Of a stretch of 64,000 bases of DNA, positions 1-13,093 are shown in pieces; position 1 is the stretch's first letter; every line of letters begins with the position of its first letter. The notes below the pieces were generated by a model. The model saw nothing but the letters and a program-made list of their open reading frames with translations. It had not been told where the DNA came from and did no database searches. The position numbers and the translations under genes are program-made. Source of the DNA: Dimorphilus gyrociliatus (lineage: Eukaryota > Annelida > Polychaeta > Dinophilidae); assembly GCA_904063045.1 (NCBI GenBank), contig CAJFCJ010000019.1, forward strand, positions 2,610,684-2,674,683, written 5' to 3'.

Positions 1-1199
1 AAAAAAACATAAAATTTTTAGCCTTTTCTTTTGCTATAGTCTTTAAGGCTCAAAGGAGAAATAGAAAGAGGTTGTTCGTTTTTTTTCTCTCTCCTCTCTT
101 CTTTTTTTTTTCATAATTCATTTTGTAAATGAATCTACGGCCTTCTGAAATCAGGATACTCTCTGTATATAGTCTTTTCATTAAGTTTTCTTTAACTTCG
201 TCGAAAGCCGGCGTAGATTAATCACAGATATACTGCTGGAATTTTAGATTTTCTAAGAAATACATCAATCCTATCCAACTTCTTATACCAGGATGATGAA
301 TTTGCTAGGGATCAACGTATTTTTAATTTTTCCCTAACCTCAAATATGATGATAAAACAAAAATTCGTCTACAGAACTTTAGACAGACATGAAATAATCA
401 AATTATATAAATTAATATTAATTAGGTGTATTCATAACGTTTTCAATATTTTATATGTCAGAATTATTCCAATTTTAAGAGTTATTAAGTCATATTTATT
501 CTTTAACTACAAGATATAATAACATAATTTTTGCCAATTATACTATCAGATAGCCATCATTTAGATTCATCACGATTCAACCGTAACGCCATCTACCTTA
601 CAATTTACCCTAGAATTTCTGGTTCTATAGTTTACGTTTCAGTTTAAGCTGAGTAAACCTATCTATTGCAAACAAATTTTATAGTTGTTATTTAAAATGT
701 ACGAGTTTACAATATAAAATGTATAAACCTTTCTCGCTGATTTCATTTAGTCTTTTCCAGCTTTCGTTTTAACTGTAATACGAGAAAAGTTCAAAAGGAA
801 TAAAGTATAAAATTACAGAAATGAAGCTAAATGAAAAAAGAAAGAAGTATATATAATGTCTATATAAGAATGCACGCAACTACATGAGAAAAATGATAAT
901 TCAGCGTTCTATTAATAATCTATTATCGCATATTTCTATTAGATTACCAAGCTAAATAGTGATAACTACCCTATTTAAAAGTTTAATACAAATTTACTTG
1001 CCCATTCTATGGTGAATAAAAAAAATACAACCGCCATTAGTGGCTCTATATCTTTCATGAGGAAACAACTTGAATGGCTATTGAAACAAATCAATATTAA
1101 TCAAGGCGAAGGGTATTTCACAAAAAAGAAATTAGCTTGTTTCTACTGTGTTAGTTAGAGCTGAAGATAGAAAGAATCAGGGAAAGAACGAAAGGAAGA

Positions 1200-1233
<34 letters not shown>

Positions 1234-2638
1234 TCGAATTTGAAGTAATCAATGACTGCTGTTAAGAAAATGAGTAATTTTTTCAATGGTTTAGATAATC
1301 TTTATCAGTTTAACCAGTTTATTTTAGTAAAGTAGAATAATTTCTTAAGAAAATATTTAAAAGACAAGGAACTTGATTTAATGAAAATAAAGAGAAATCC
1401 ATTGATCGCAGGCCAACCAAGCTTTTCTTCCCTAATCAAATTAGCCTTGGTATGCGTTTGTAGCTCTTTTAAACATTATATTAAGGACTAATTAATAAGG
1501 TTTTGCCCCCTTCCCCTTAGCACCTAGCAACGTATTGGTTTCATGGACATCGAGGAAAGAAACACAAAGGAGGAAAATAATGAATCTCTTTAAATTATAT
1601 TCCATTTCTATGGTGTTATTTTTATCTTCCAATAAAAAATTCTTCAATAATTTTCTCCCAAGAGTTTTTTCTTTCATTTCGACAATAGAAGTGTCATTGG
1701 ACGAGAAGAAAGTCAATATAAAAGGTACTTTAAGAGATGAATTGGGTAGCTAAGTTGAACTTTGTAGTTACTCCTTATTTGAATATTTTAGTTTATCAAA
1801 TCTAAAAATTTTTTGTTGGTTCCTTTCCTCATCGGCGCTCCAGTTTTCTTTTTTCTTTTTATACAAATTTTCCAACGGAAATTTAATTACACTGACGACG
1901 TAGGAGGCCACTTTTTTTACTCCTCCCACTAGGAGTACACTTTAAAAAGGGCTTTTTTTTTCTCTTTTTGATAAAAGTAATTATCAATCAATTATTGTAG
2001 TCTAATAAAAAAAAACAGTTGATCAATGAAACTACTATAAAATTCTGTAGATATTGTTAATGGATGATTGTAGTTTATTAGCGTTTGAAGATTAGTAGCT
2101 AATATTCTACTAATAAACTTTAAAAGTATACTGTAAAATATATGGGTCTTTACATTGAACGAATCTTTTGCACGGTCGAAAACAATAAGTCATAATGGAT
2201 GTAAAAGTTTCTGTTGGTAAAGTACAGGCTATTAAATTAGCTTCAAACAAACCCGTAATATGAAACGTTTATTCATGGCTTTTTTATTATGGTTTATTAT
2301 CGGTTTTTAACCAAAAATAACTCCAGTTTGCAATATGAGAAAGGTAAAGAAAAGAGAAATATATATATATATATTAAAGATAATGAAGGAAAAAAAATAA
2401 TTAAGTAAAGAAGAAATATATTTCAAATAAAATAAATGGTAAGAAAACAACAGATAGCACCAAATTACTTCAATGAATTAAGCATTTTTTGCATAAAAGG
2501 TTGAGGAAAAGATTTAATTAGCTAGCTACCTCAGGTAAAAAAAAACTAATAAAAAAACAAAACATGCAGTATTTTTTATTTTTTATAATGCATGTAGTTT
2601 GTTTTTCTTATGCAGGTTTACAACGAAAGATGGCGCAT
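1..2638. other. AT-rich flank without a supported gene
   Basis: I see no coding exon here. The region is AT-rich with poly-A and poly-T runs and a GA dinucleotide tract near 1202-1233. It lies downstream of the unc-13 stop codon, so its right end should contain the unc-13 3' untranslated region. Two overlapping short open frames near 1492-1753 lie on opposite strands, and neither has splice context or recognisable protein content. Confidence 0.5.
1202..1233. repeat. GA dinucleotide microsatellite
   Basis: About 16 GA units, uninterrupted at its core, preceded by a looser GATAGA stretch. It is a simple tandem repeat in non-coding DNA. Confidence 0.9.
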
Positions 2639-5600
2639 CTAAGTTATTTCTTCACTATGTCTTATTTCAGTTTTTAACTTTACTATTTCCTGAGCCACTT
2701 CGTCGCTAGTTCTCTGTGCTAGAATTCGTAAAATTGTCCAACCGGTATCGTTTAGTGATATTCTTCTACCTAGGGAACACCACAGAGCGCAGGAGCCTTG
2801 TTCAACTATATCTTTTAATTGTAAAACACCAACTCCAATAATCCGATCTTCCCTTGCAAAACAATAGTCTTTTACAGTAATCTGCAGTTCGTACGATTCT
2901 AAATCCTCTTCATTACCGACGACGCTTTATAAATATGTAACGTTAATTAGGCCTATTAAACATTGAAGAGAAATAGATAGACTTACAAGTGAAATTTTTC
3001 ATCAAATTTAGGTGTCCAACAATTTGCTTTACTCTTTGTAGCTACCTTACGCCTTTTGTTCGATAGAAAAGGCCCAATTAGGTTAATCTGAACGAAAGGT
3101 TTAAACACACCGGATGATCTCCACTTCAGACCGTTAGCTGCAACAACTTTAATGGCTACCTTCCTTTCCCCCGTTCCTGGATGTGTTAGAAGGTCGATAT
3201 GGATAGAAATTTCACCCATTAATTCCTCTTCCTCTTCTTCTTCGCGTATTAAAACCTGATTGGCCTGAGTAGCAACGAAAGTTTTCAATAACGCGTCGGT
3301 AGTTTGGGAGTACAGGCTGAGAGCGTATTTTAAAGACTTCAATTCTGGGGATTTTTCCAGAAAGGTCTTCTTAAGACCTTGTCCATTCGCGTGAAAGTAA
3401 TCCTTTACAGTTTTCAGAGCCATTTCTACAACGGAACACTGCTTCGGGGATAAGGTATTTTGGAAGTCAGCCGCCAATTCCTGAGAAGATAAGGAAAAAT
3501 TATCGCTATTAGAGGTGCTATGTGTTTCAATTAACCTGAATAATGGATATAGACATTCTGGACGCCTGTTGAGTGACATTGCGTATAATAGAGCGAGAGA
3601 CATCTTCTAATTTTGTTTGAGCGTTTGACGGGGTGGGGAAATTCTGTAAAATTGATCGACAAGCTTAATAACTTGATGTTTAAATAATAAATGGTGTTTA
3701 AAGATGAGAGCTTGTTCAGCTAATTACCTGCTTAGGCTCTGAGACGGGTGGGAGAACGATTGTTTTCTCTAGCGAGAATACAACAATCCTCCATAACTCT
3801 TTCAATATCCTCTTGAACACAGTCTTTTCACAAAGATCAGTAAAAGCCGATAAGTAAGAGTCCAGCACTTCTATCAAGGGTCTGAGTACAACATCTACTT
3901 CATGTTGAGCTTGCGTACGCATGGCCTTTAATCCTTTAACTTTTTCCAGTTCTATTCCAACCTCCCTTATCGACTTTTCAACAGCCCCTTGCATTGTTCT
4001 GGTAAATTTAACAGCTAGTTCGTCAATAACACCATTCAGATATTGCTGCAAATTAGTCAGGGAAGCCTTAACGCTGTCATCCAAATTAACGCCGCCCATT
4101 AAGCCAAATAACTTTTCTAATTGTATTCTCAATTGCTGTATGTTATTGATTAATGTACAAGCAACCCTCTGCTGATTGGCAAAATGGTCAAAATCAGCTT
4201 TAAGAGATTGAGTATATCCTAATAGAACTTTGCAAACGGTTTGGGAAAATTTTCGCATATATCTCGCTTCGACTTGGGGATGAGGGCAATCCAGTTTGTT
4301 GATTACGCTAAAGCACTGATTAAGCTGAGTGAATATATCCGTTACAGAACAGGAAAAGAGAACAATATCCGATGTTTTTTGAAATCCCTCTGTCTTATCT
4401 CTTCGATACGCCGCTCTGACTACACCAGTGGAATTTTCTTCACTCTCATCTAACCATTTAAGAACGAAAGGTTCGAACCACAAGGGGTAGTCCAATACAG
4501 TTTTAGACTGATTATTTGGATCTACATATACTGAAAAAAGTCCTTTAACCTTAAAGTGCAAGTTCATGTAGTCGCTAGATTTGCAGGGTTGATTCTCCAT
4601 CACGTGCTGCTCGAGGGCAAATTTGACATCCTGCGAGAATAGTTGCCAAATCGCGTTGGCCGATACTTGACCTACGTTTAATTCATGTGGGAACTGACAA
4701 ACGGCTTTTGAGTAAACCTGTCTATCTTCTTCGATAACTGCTACTATCAAAGATATTAATTTGTTCCAGAAGAATAAAGTTTTGCCGCTTGGGCCGTTTT
4801 TGCTGTCGTCATCATCCTCTACGCTCTCCGACCTCTCTCGATGATACAAATCAAAGCAATTATCGAAAAGGAATTGATATGTAGACTTTGCGCAAGCTTT
4901 GACACATTCTGTAACTACTACGGATGCTCTGTCAGCAAGAGCTATACGCTGGACTTTAAGACGGAAGAATGAGATGGAAGTTAAGAGATCCACTATAGAC
5001 TTCAAATCTGCTAGCCTCGCACGGTCGGATGCAGGAAACGTATTCCGATAAACTGATAAGTCAATTCGGACGGAGTTGTGTAATTGATCTAAAAGCTTTA
5101 TGAACTTTTCTTTACCAAAATTAGAAGCGGCAAAACGATCGGAAACCGAATTGTGTACGTAAAAAGAGTTAATTTGGGCCAAGAGCGTCGAGAGAACTGC
5201 TGGAACGCCCGTCGACGTGTACTTGGTCGATAAGCAACTGAAGTGGGTCATAGCTTGATAAATCGATTCGATTCCGTATCTCATAGAAAATTCGTCTATA
5301 ACCTCTTGAGCAGGTTCCTCAAAGTATATTTTCCAAGCACCATCACCTTTCGCTTTAGGTAAACGAACGACACCAGAGTTAAGTTCATTCAGGTAATGGA
5401 AGAGATTCTGATGAAGGCACGTGTATTGGACGTGATATGGAGCCGCGTTCTCTTCGCCTTTTATCGCAACGCTCAACTGTAAACGAATCGATCCGGATAC
5501 AGCCGACTTATCCGTCCGTTTTTCTGTGGAAAATAAAATTTCATCATTCTTTCATTCATCGTAAATTGCCTGGATCTATTTCATTTATATCCCTAAAATG

Positions 5601-8600
5601 AAAAACTACCTAAATTATACCAGACATCCATTTCACCCGATAAAGTCCTAACGTCCACTATAGTCTGACCCAGAAAATCATCCGATTCCCTTGTTAATTT
5701 CTGCCTCAATTTCGATTTTAAATCATTATCTTCATCCCTAAATGATAACCTTAATTGTATATTTATCGTTAAACGTGTAAATAAGATTAATTAAATTACC
5801 ATACTCGTATCTTGATACGGTCTGAGGAGTTATGGCATTCGCTAAAGTATTAAATAAAAAAAGAAGACGTGAGAAACATCGTTAACAGTATTTTCTGTTT
5901 TTTTCCTTGTAAAGAGAATTAAATTAGGTAAATAAGGAAAGAGAGTAGAGGCAAATTAGGAAAATACATAAAGGCTGAAAAAACTAACAAGTAAAACTTC
6001 TCGTTCCAGATCGGATTTAAATTTTGAGCAACAGTCCTTGTTCTCTTCCTTATCTTACCAACTTGAACCGTTACATAGGGGTCGCTTGTTCCCGTTTTGT
6101 CCTTGCCAATTAGCCCTTGAGCGCTAATTACTATAAAACAGGAAAAAAAATAAGGAAATGTTTATAAATCTAATGGAGAGAAAATTATAATCGAGTTTTT
6201 TAAAAATTACCTGTGATAGTAATTTTAGCAGACCACTTTGAAGTTCCGTCTAGTACATTTTGCTTGATAGCTTTCATGTGGCCGACATGAATTTTTTCAT
6301 CCATACCAAACAATTTGCTGTATATACAAATCGAAACGATCAACGATCATTGATCAACTATATAATATACTCAATAGAAAAGAAACTAAAGAAGAAAGGA
6401 AGAAAGAATTCTATTCTAAATTTCTATACCGCATCAATTCAAATATTTCCGGATTGTTGCGTTCCCTTTCGTCCATACGCTCTTTCATTGCAGTAATCAG
6501 ATTCTGGGTCCGATCTTCACAGCCGTGCTTCGAGCTCTTTTGGGCCGCTCTTTGGAGGCAATCGGCGTTAAGAAGGTCTTTACATCGTTCGTGACATTTG
6601 ACGTTACATTCGCTACAACGCAACCCTTGCCTAGCCAAACCCCAAAGCAAACCACCGCATTCGAAGCAAAAGGTCGGAGAAGTAGCTGTCCAAATGTGGA
6701 AGTTATGCGGGGTACTAGATGAAATCGGATAGATTAACGCTTGAAGCGTCTTTTTGTAGACGTGAGATTTCTGTATATACAAGTATTCATTACAGTGTAA
6801 ATATGTATTCCAAAAGGTACAAGGTAACAGCGCGTGCTCCTTTGTCATCTTTGATACATTATTGAATGTTTACAAGCGCGTTCTTGTACTGATGAGACAC
6901 TGACGTTAATCGCGTTTTGTAAAGAGTTAAAAACTACTCAAAGTCTACTTTCGTTTCGTAAACATCACGAAATGAGTTTTTGTAAACAATCGACATTTAT
7001 ATTTCATAACGCTTAGATATAAAGGAAAAAGAGAGTAAACACATAGATTGGTACTACTACCATCCGTTAGGGAATGGGCGTAATGTGAGTAGAATAATGT
7101 AAATGCGACAGAAAATAATATACGAAAAAAGTCCAATGTGTAATTTTTTCTCGCCTCCTAAATGTTTAATCGATTTCCGGCTGAGGTGTCGACAAAAATC
7201 AAAATAGGTTGCTAAGCGAGGCGCGCGTTTAGAGAAAAAGGCGGAAATATATTCTAGTCGACCTATTCGTATAATCGATATGAAAAGAGAACGACCAAAT
7301 TCCCTGTAGTCGCTCCGACTTAATTCGTCGAATTGGCTCCCGGTACATAAATCGGAGTGGTGGAAGAAAATTATACATGCAGATAACCGCTACTCGTGCT
7401 GTCGCATACCACAAAATATTTTCATCACTCTTAACCCCCAAAAACCCTTCGCTATCCTTTTATTTTCCCTCCCGTTTCCCTATTATTTTACCACTCACCA
7501 GTTCCTCATCGAATAAAGATGCCCTGGCGGCGAACGTCGAACGCAAATTCGAATTACGTTTCGCAGCAAGCATTGTCTGCAAAGGATGTTTTAGTGAACA
7601 TATAGCAATCATAATACATAATTTATAGTACCCTCTATCTATTCGGAAGGTAGTGTGTTTCATAAAATAATGTCCTTATGTATATAATAATAATTCCTCT
7701 AAGTTAGTATATTTACTTTATTCGTATTTTTACACAACGGCATTACATATATATAGAAAAGCAATTCCTTTAATTCTTTATAATTATCAACCCAAAAAAT
7801 TGTTCTTATATATGCAAATGAAATATGTGCATATGCGCATATATGAATATTTATAGTTATTAATTGGCTTAGCATAAATGCTTGTTGCAAGAATAAATTT
7901 TCTTGCACGTAATCTAATAATTTATATAAAAATGTATACTCTTCTATCCCTTTATGAAACAGATCGTGCAATAAATATGAGGAAATTGTGAAAGGAAAAA
8001 TCGATAATCTTATATATAGGCTAACATACATATTTGGGTATAAATTTATAAATACATACCGTATATTTCATTAAAAAATAGATGTAGACACTATACTCTC
8101 TATTAAAATTACCTATTTATGGACTATCTTTCCTGATATCGAACTTATTGCGATCGTGTATAATTCGTTTATAGCTATCCTATACTCCTTTATATCGGTA
8201 GTGTACATTCTGTATGCATATATGATAGGTTTACTAAATATATAAAGAAAGTCTGTAATTATATATATATATACACGTATATTCTAGTATATACTTTTCC
8301 CATCCCGAGGAAAATATATACTAATACATTGTATATGTGGATATATATATAAACAGCATATCTATACAAACAAATACATATAAACAATATGTTTATATAG
8401 ATATATTAATTTTTTTTTTCTGTCTATGAAACACGACTAAATGCACTTGCAAAAGCTGATACATACAGTACGTACTCTTCGTTTAGAGAGAAGTTCTTAT
8501 TTTAATATCGAAAATGTATAGTGTACACATCATAATGGTATATTCTAGGGTTTATACTCATTTTCTTATATATATATACATATACAGTATATGGCATAGG

Positions 8601-9734
8601 TATGCGCATATATCCAGTATATATATATGTATAAACAAGACAGAGGAAATTAAATAGAAAGAAAGATATACATATATTTATGTTTGTACTGTATATACTT
8701 TTATATATATATTTAAACTGTTGGATGGAAAATAAGGGAAATATATATTTATGATATTAATATCATAATATACTATATTTAATGTATATGTGATAGATAT
8801 TTATATATATAAATGTAAAATTATGTTTATATAAAAGTATATACTTGACTAATTTGTTTGGTTTAGATAAATCGGGCTTTAGTTCGGAAACAAATCAGAG
8901 ATTGAAAAAATCAATGGAAATGAACATGCGAAAAATCTATAAAACGTATAAAATTTCAATCTATCTAAATAGATATACCTGTATAACCTGGAAAATTGTA
9001 CCGAAAAATTCTCATTTAGATGGTGTACTATATACTATATAGGCTCTAATAAAGATGAAACGAACCAGATCGGTGACCAGCGGAGCGGATTTTCTTGGTC
9101 TAATCTCGGGCATACTGTCAATCGAGGTGTAAAAGGGATTATGATCAGGTAAGGATCCATTGGAATCTTTCAGTGAATTTTCTCCCACTTTCTGCCGGAA
9201 AAGAAAGACATACAGATTAACGAAGAATTGAGGCAATAAAAGAAAACCGCCTCAGCAAATTGCCTGCAATCAATATAGAGAACAGGACGTGTGTCAGAGA
9301 TAATTTCAAAGAAATTGGGAGCTCACTTTTAATTTTTTTATGTTATTCTTCCAGCGACCAAATTTACCGGAATCACTAGACGTTTTCGGTGACTTGGGAA
9401 TTTCCTCTTCAGCATCCTCTCTGATAGGTGATAACGGACGGGTTGCACCGATGACAGACTCTTCCTCTTCCGTTAATTCTGTACTAGCATAAGACGGAGG
9501 AGGAGCAGCAAATGCAGGGTTATTCATTGGAAAACTCTCGTCCGTAGAAGTTGGTGTTGTCGATGTTACTGACGCCTCAAGACGTTCGTCAGCTAAAGGA
9601 ACGTAGACGAGAGACGCTTCCGGAGTGATTGGATGCTCAATGACGTCAGTACGGCGCTGTCTCGTGCGTTTGGCGTTGACGAGCATAAAAAAGGCCGGCA
9701 TTCCCGGACACATTAGGCCGCTCGCATTACCCAT
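2639..9734 (-). CDS. unc-13: Unc-13/Munc13 synaptic vesicle priming protein
   Basis: Presynaptic active-zone protein. In this family the MUN domain opens syntaxin and primes vesicles for fusion. Exons in coding order: 9734-9327, 9191-9066, 6770-6430, 6317-6211, 6130-5989, 5841-5803, 5737-5610, 5523-3728, 3606-2987, 2924-2639. They sum to 1331 codons with every junction in phase. Visible from the N-terminus: a basic helix ([12 protein letters not shown], about residues 124-137) aligning with the Munc13 calmodulin-binding helix; a C1 zinc finger at about 200-250 with the complete C1 Cys/His spacing; a C2B domain at about 315-440 with the calcium-ligand segments DKTGTSDPY and WDEDND; a MUN domain at about 445-1150; and a C2C domain to the end. 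The 39-bp exon at 5803-5841 lies inside C2B. The N-terminus is uncertain. I chose MGNASG at 9734, but an acceptor-like site near 9788 would keep the frame open into a further upstream exon, as in long isoforms. The acceptor at 3606 is the least secure junction. Confidence 0.96.
6771..9065 (-). other. Large unc-13 intron
   Basis: This 2.3-kb intron separates the calmodulin-site and linker exon from the C1 exon, and all other unc-13 introns are far shorter. It holds a long run of TA-rich simple sequence (about 8210-8835). No open frame inside it shows family resemblance. An internal promoter for a shorter isoform is possible but I see no specific signal. Confidence 0.7.
8210..8835. repeat. TA-rich low-complexity array
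   Basis: Imperfect TATATA and TATACA stretches within the large unc-13 intron, including a GTACTGTATATACTT unit near 8690. Confidence 0.8.
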
Positions 9735-10284
9735 TTTTAGACGGCACACATATTGTCGCTTCCTTCGTTTGAGAATGTCGGACTAGAAGCGATAGGCGGC
9801 GTTCAGGGCGCGTTCCGATCCGACGTCATCGAGGCACGTTTCATGATAAATATATAAGAGAAAGCGTACAGAGTCATTGATTCCTACCTGTCGTTCATCG
9901 ATCGTTTTCTCTTCACCCCTTATCTCTCCCAATTACTGGTCGATAGGTCAAGGGTTTTTAGTAAATTACTTCTCATGGCCACAAAATAACTTGATTTCAG
10001 TGGAGTAACTTTTCACCTATTTATTTATTTATGTTTCACTTAATAACACAAAATTTTCACCTATAATCGCATTTCCTTATATGATAAATAATCAAGGAAA
10101 GTATAATAGGAGAAAAATGAAAAGAATTACGATTAATCGACTGCCTTAAGGAATAAATAAAAGCGAAATAAGATTTCAATTTCACTGCCATCTGTCGGTT
10201 GGCAGAAGGTTTGTTTTGTTTTTTTATTCTAAATGTAAAGAAACGTTGTATCAGATAATTATTCAATTATAAATAACGGTAAAT

Positions 10285-10382
10285 ATTTATATATGTATAT
10301 ATAAATTTATACATATATACATATACATATAGTATATACATTTATATATATATATTTATATATATATATGTATATACTATGT
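10285..10382. repeat. TA-rich simple repeat
   Basis: Nearly pure TATATA, TACATA and TATTTA sequence just downstream of the Tob/BTG stop codon. Confidence 0.85.
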
Positions 10383-10455
10383 ATTTAGGCATGCCCCAAA
10401 AAGTTAAAAAATGCAGGTTGTCGATGAGGATTGCAGTAGGTTTTGTAGATTTTTT

Positions 10456-11049
10456 CTAAGATGGCGCTGCAGTTAAAGGAAGAGGAGAAGTCCACCATTC
10501 ATATCGGGGTCCCCTGGCATTCCTAATAGCTTGTTGTCGAACATAGGCTGTCAATTCATTGGCAGATAACCTGGATGCTCTTTCCGCTTTAAATTTTGTA
10601 GAACCGAACTTTGTACGAGCGAACATTGCCGCGGTCATTGGCTGGCCGATATTCGGGGCAGCATCAACTGGCTTAAGCAAAGCAGGATTGTTTTGCTGAC
10701 TAAATTGTAGAGGCTCACTATAGACGACTGAAACGGAACTACCTTGGAATTGATAAGATACTTCGCCAGGATCCACCCAGATGCTGAGATCAATTGGAAG
10801 ACAGGCGAGTAATTCGGTTAAATCCAGACCTGATACAGTAGCTGCTGATACTATAGCGGGATCGTTGTTAACTTTCAAGCAACGAAATGCAGAACCTTTG
10901 AAAGGTCTATCAGGATACCATTGAGAGGAAAATTTAGACAGCAGGTGACGCGCTAGTTCTTCACCAAACATGTCCACTCTCCTCCTTGGTAGTTTATTAA
11001 ATAAATATGACATAACCAATTCAACGGCAGCACGAATTTCGTTGTGCAT
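10456..11049 (-). CDS. Tob/BTG family antiproliferative protein
   Basis: Predicted 197-residue, single-coding-exon member of the BTG/Tob family. These adaptors bind the CCR4-NOT deadenylase subunit CAF1 and restrain proliferation. Box A is visible near residues 18-50 (NKLPRRRVDMFGEEL, then WYPDRPFKGSAFRC), and box B near 75-100 (LACLPIDLSIWVDPGEVSYQ). Downstream, TKFGSTK matches the motif typical of the Tob rather than the short BTG branch, although the C-terminus is much shorter than vertebrate Tob1. I chose the ATG at 11049 because it opens the domain and lies 3 nt after a good splice acceptor (TTTTGAACAG), so a non-coding upstream exon is likely. The gene lies between the known unc-13 exons and the next gene on the same strand. 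Confidence 0.93.
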   Translation of the reverse strand: MHNEIRAAVELVMSYLFNKLPRRRVDMFGEELARHLLSKFSSQWYPDRPFKGSAFRCLKVNNDPAIVSAATVSGLDLTELLACLPIDLSIWVDPGEVSYQFQGSSVSVVYSEPLQFSQQNNPALLKPVDAAPNIGQPMTAAMFARTKFGSTKFKAERASRLSANELTAYVRQQAIRNARGPRYEWWTSPLPLTAAPS

Positions 11050-12499
11050 TTCCTGTTCAAAACAATTCAATTTGTAACTCTCTTGAGATACAGTTCATTC
11101 ACTTACAAAATAAAAAGAATATTCTCATTGATTGATATATAAATCTCCATATAACCACGAAAATAAGAAATAAACAAACACTAAACTTACCTAGTTTGTT
11201 AATTGCTAATACTTCGTCCAAAATAAAATAACGACGTTTCCTAACGTTTTATATGAAATATCTGTTAAGCGATTACAAACCCGAGCTTTTATATGAAAAA
11301 AATAGACCGCGCGAACGTCAAACTCCGTTTTACTACGCCAATGCGCACTCTTTTACTGACATAGAAAAATCACCTAATTAACAATTAATATTAATTAATA
11401 TTTAGATATTTTTAAAATAGTATTCACACTATTTTATATGCAACGTTAAAAGTAGAATTTTAGAATATTTTAATTCCCTTTTAAGACTTATTATTAAGAA
11501 CTCATTTGTTTTGCGAATTGCGGTAAACCGTCCTCTAAGGTCAATACACGAGCAGAGATAGTCTTTAAAAATATTTCTGTAAATCTTTTTTTAGGTGATT
11601 GTTCGCTGTTATAAATTTATCAAACTTAAACCCTAGAAACACAGTTTATTTTACTGAAATTATTAAGTCTAGATAAAAAAGAACGTCGATATCTAGAACA
11701 CCGGAAGTAAGAGACGTCAGCTGGAGTTATGACGTCAGTGCCATTCATAAATAGAAGCTTTTCTTAGGCCTACACATGTAGGCGATTGTAGATTATTTAC
11801 CGCGTTATTTTTAGGAGATTGTTTGCCTAGTTTTTGACCAGTTTATTTTTCGCGTAATTTTGTGTTGAACGTTCTTTAATTGTTCTTCGGTTGAAAAGTT
11901 CATAGATTCTGAAAATAGAAAATTGTACCATATGTTCCAAGATGAGGAACGAGATTGAATAATAACAATACAGGCTTATACTTTGAAATATTGAAAACAT
12001 GGAACAAGAACTTAAAAAACGAACAGATGTCATATTTTTGAAAAATATTCGATAAAGGTGTGTCGGATGAAGCATCTGTATGTGTTTATCGTTGATAAAA
12101 GTGCATTTTTTTCCGAAATGTAGTTAAGTAAAACATCTGCCATTTTTAAATTGTAAATGTATTTCATACACTTTACATAGTTTTATATACATAAATATAA
12201 AGCATATAGTAGTATATAGATACTGTATATATATATATATATATCAAATTAACAACATGCATAGCAGAGCATTCACCTGAAAGCTTCATTTAGCGTATAC
12301 ATTATGTATACAAGGATATATAGCATAAATAATTATTATTTGTATAAACTCGTGTCTAGTTTTCAACAGTTTAAAAAAGCTAACAAAAAATAAAAAATAA
12401 GGAGGGAGGAAGGGTTAGAAAAAGAGAGTTAGGCTCATTCAGGCCTACGGGAAAAAAGCAAACAAAGCTAATTTATGCAACGCATCGGATGGTCCTCTT
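11050..12499. other. Intergenic region upstream of Tob/BTG
   Basis: No coding exon is supported. It contains the CRE cluster near 11700-11740, a TA tract at about 12222-12246, and probably the 5' untranslated exon and promoter of the Tob/BTG gene. Confidence 0.5.
11730..11737. promoter_or_regulatory. Perfect CRE palindrome upstream of Tob/BTG
   Basis: TGACGTCA lies about 680 bp upstream of the Tob/BTG start codon. A GACGTCAG half-site is 18 bp away and an ETS-like CCGGAAGT lies at 11701. The cluster looks like a promoter or enhancer. Function is inferred. Confidence 0.4.
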
Positions 12500-13093
12500 T
12501 TACGAATTTTGCCACGTAATAGGATTTCGGTGGCGAGAGGCGGGGGCGGATCTGCACCTCCTGCCAGGATATGTAGCACTATCGTATTGGAAATCTTTGG
12601 GAGGAACATGGGTGGCCTTATAAGTGGTTATTGGCGATGAATTGACCGTTTGACTTTTTCTATAAAGCTGTGCTCGTTGGATGCTACACTTCTCCGAATT
12701 CCATTCTGAAAAAATGTATAGGCTTAGATTATTATTACAGACTATTTTACTTTTGGAATAACTACCAGGATGAATACAAAAATAGGGTCGTTTAGCTGAA
12801 CCTATAGTTCTAAAAACCGGAACATCTACATTTGCTCGATTGTTTGAACTTAGTGATCTGGATAGTTGCGATGGTTTTCCAGCTGGTGGTATTCTCCTTG
12901 CTTCTTCAGCCGTTAGAGGGCGCCTATCGTTCGTTTTTTGACGTCGACGTCCTCTGATCGAAGTTAACAAAAATCGATAAGAATAATTTTCATTACTACA
13001 TTAGCAATAAATAAACAAATTGAGTATGCAGTAAACTATCAATTAAACTCACCTCGTAGGACTACTTTTGGCATTAACTGCCACATTCTCCAT
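12500..13093 (-). CDS. Small basic protein of unknown function
   Basis: Three-exon model: 13093-13053, 12953-12766, 12705-12500. The lengths sum to 145 codons with all phases matching, and each junction has GT and AG signals. The 144-residue product is basic, rich in Arg, Pro and Ser, and has no signal peptide or membrane segment. Its C-terminal half carries an RPYFCIHP segment and ends in a Pro/Arg/Ser-rich tail (PGRRCRSAPASRHRNP). I do not recognise the family. The short, basic, proline-rich and cilium-like composition resembles some microtubule inner proteins, but that is only an impression. The consistent splicing argues that it is a real gene. Confidence 0.7.

Noticed and set aside
3716-3727. 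Apparent stop codon just after the MUN-domain frame
   Set aside because: It lies in the intron after the donor CAG|GTAATT at 3728. The protein continues in the next exon at 3606.
7699-8031. 110-codon minus-strand frame in the large unc-13 intron
   Set aside because: AT-driven composition, no domain, and not needed to join the unc-13 exons, which are already in phase without it.
9641-9648. TGACGTCA palindrome
   Set aside because: It lies within the unc-13 coding exon 9734-9327 and need not be regulatory.
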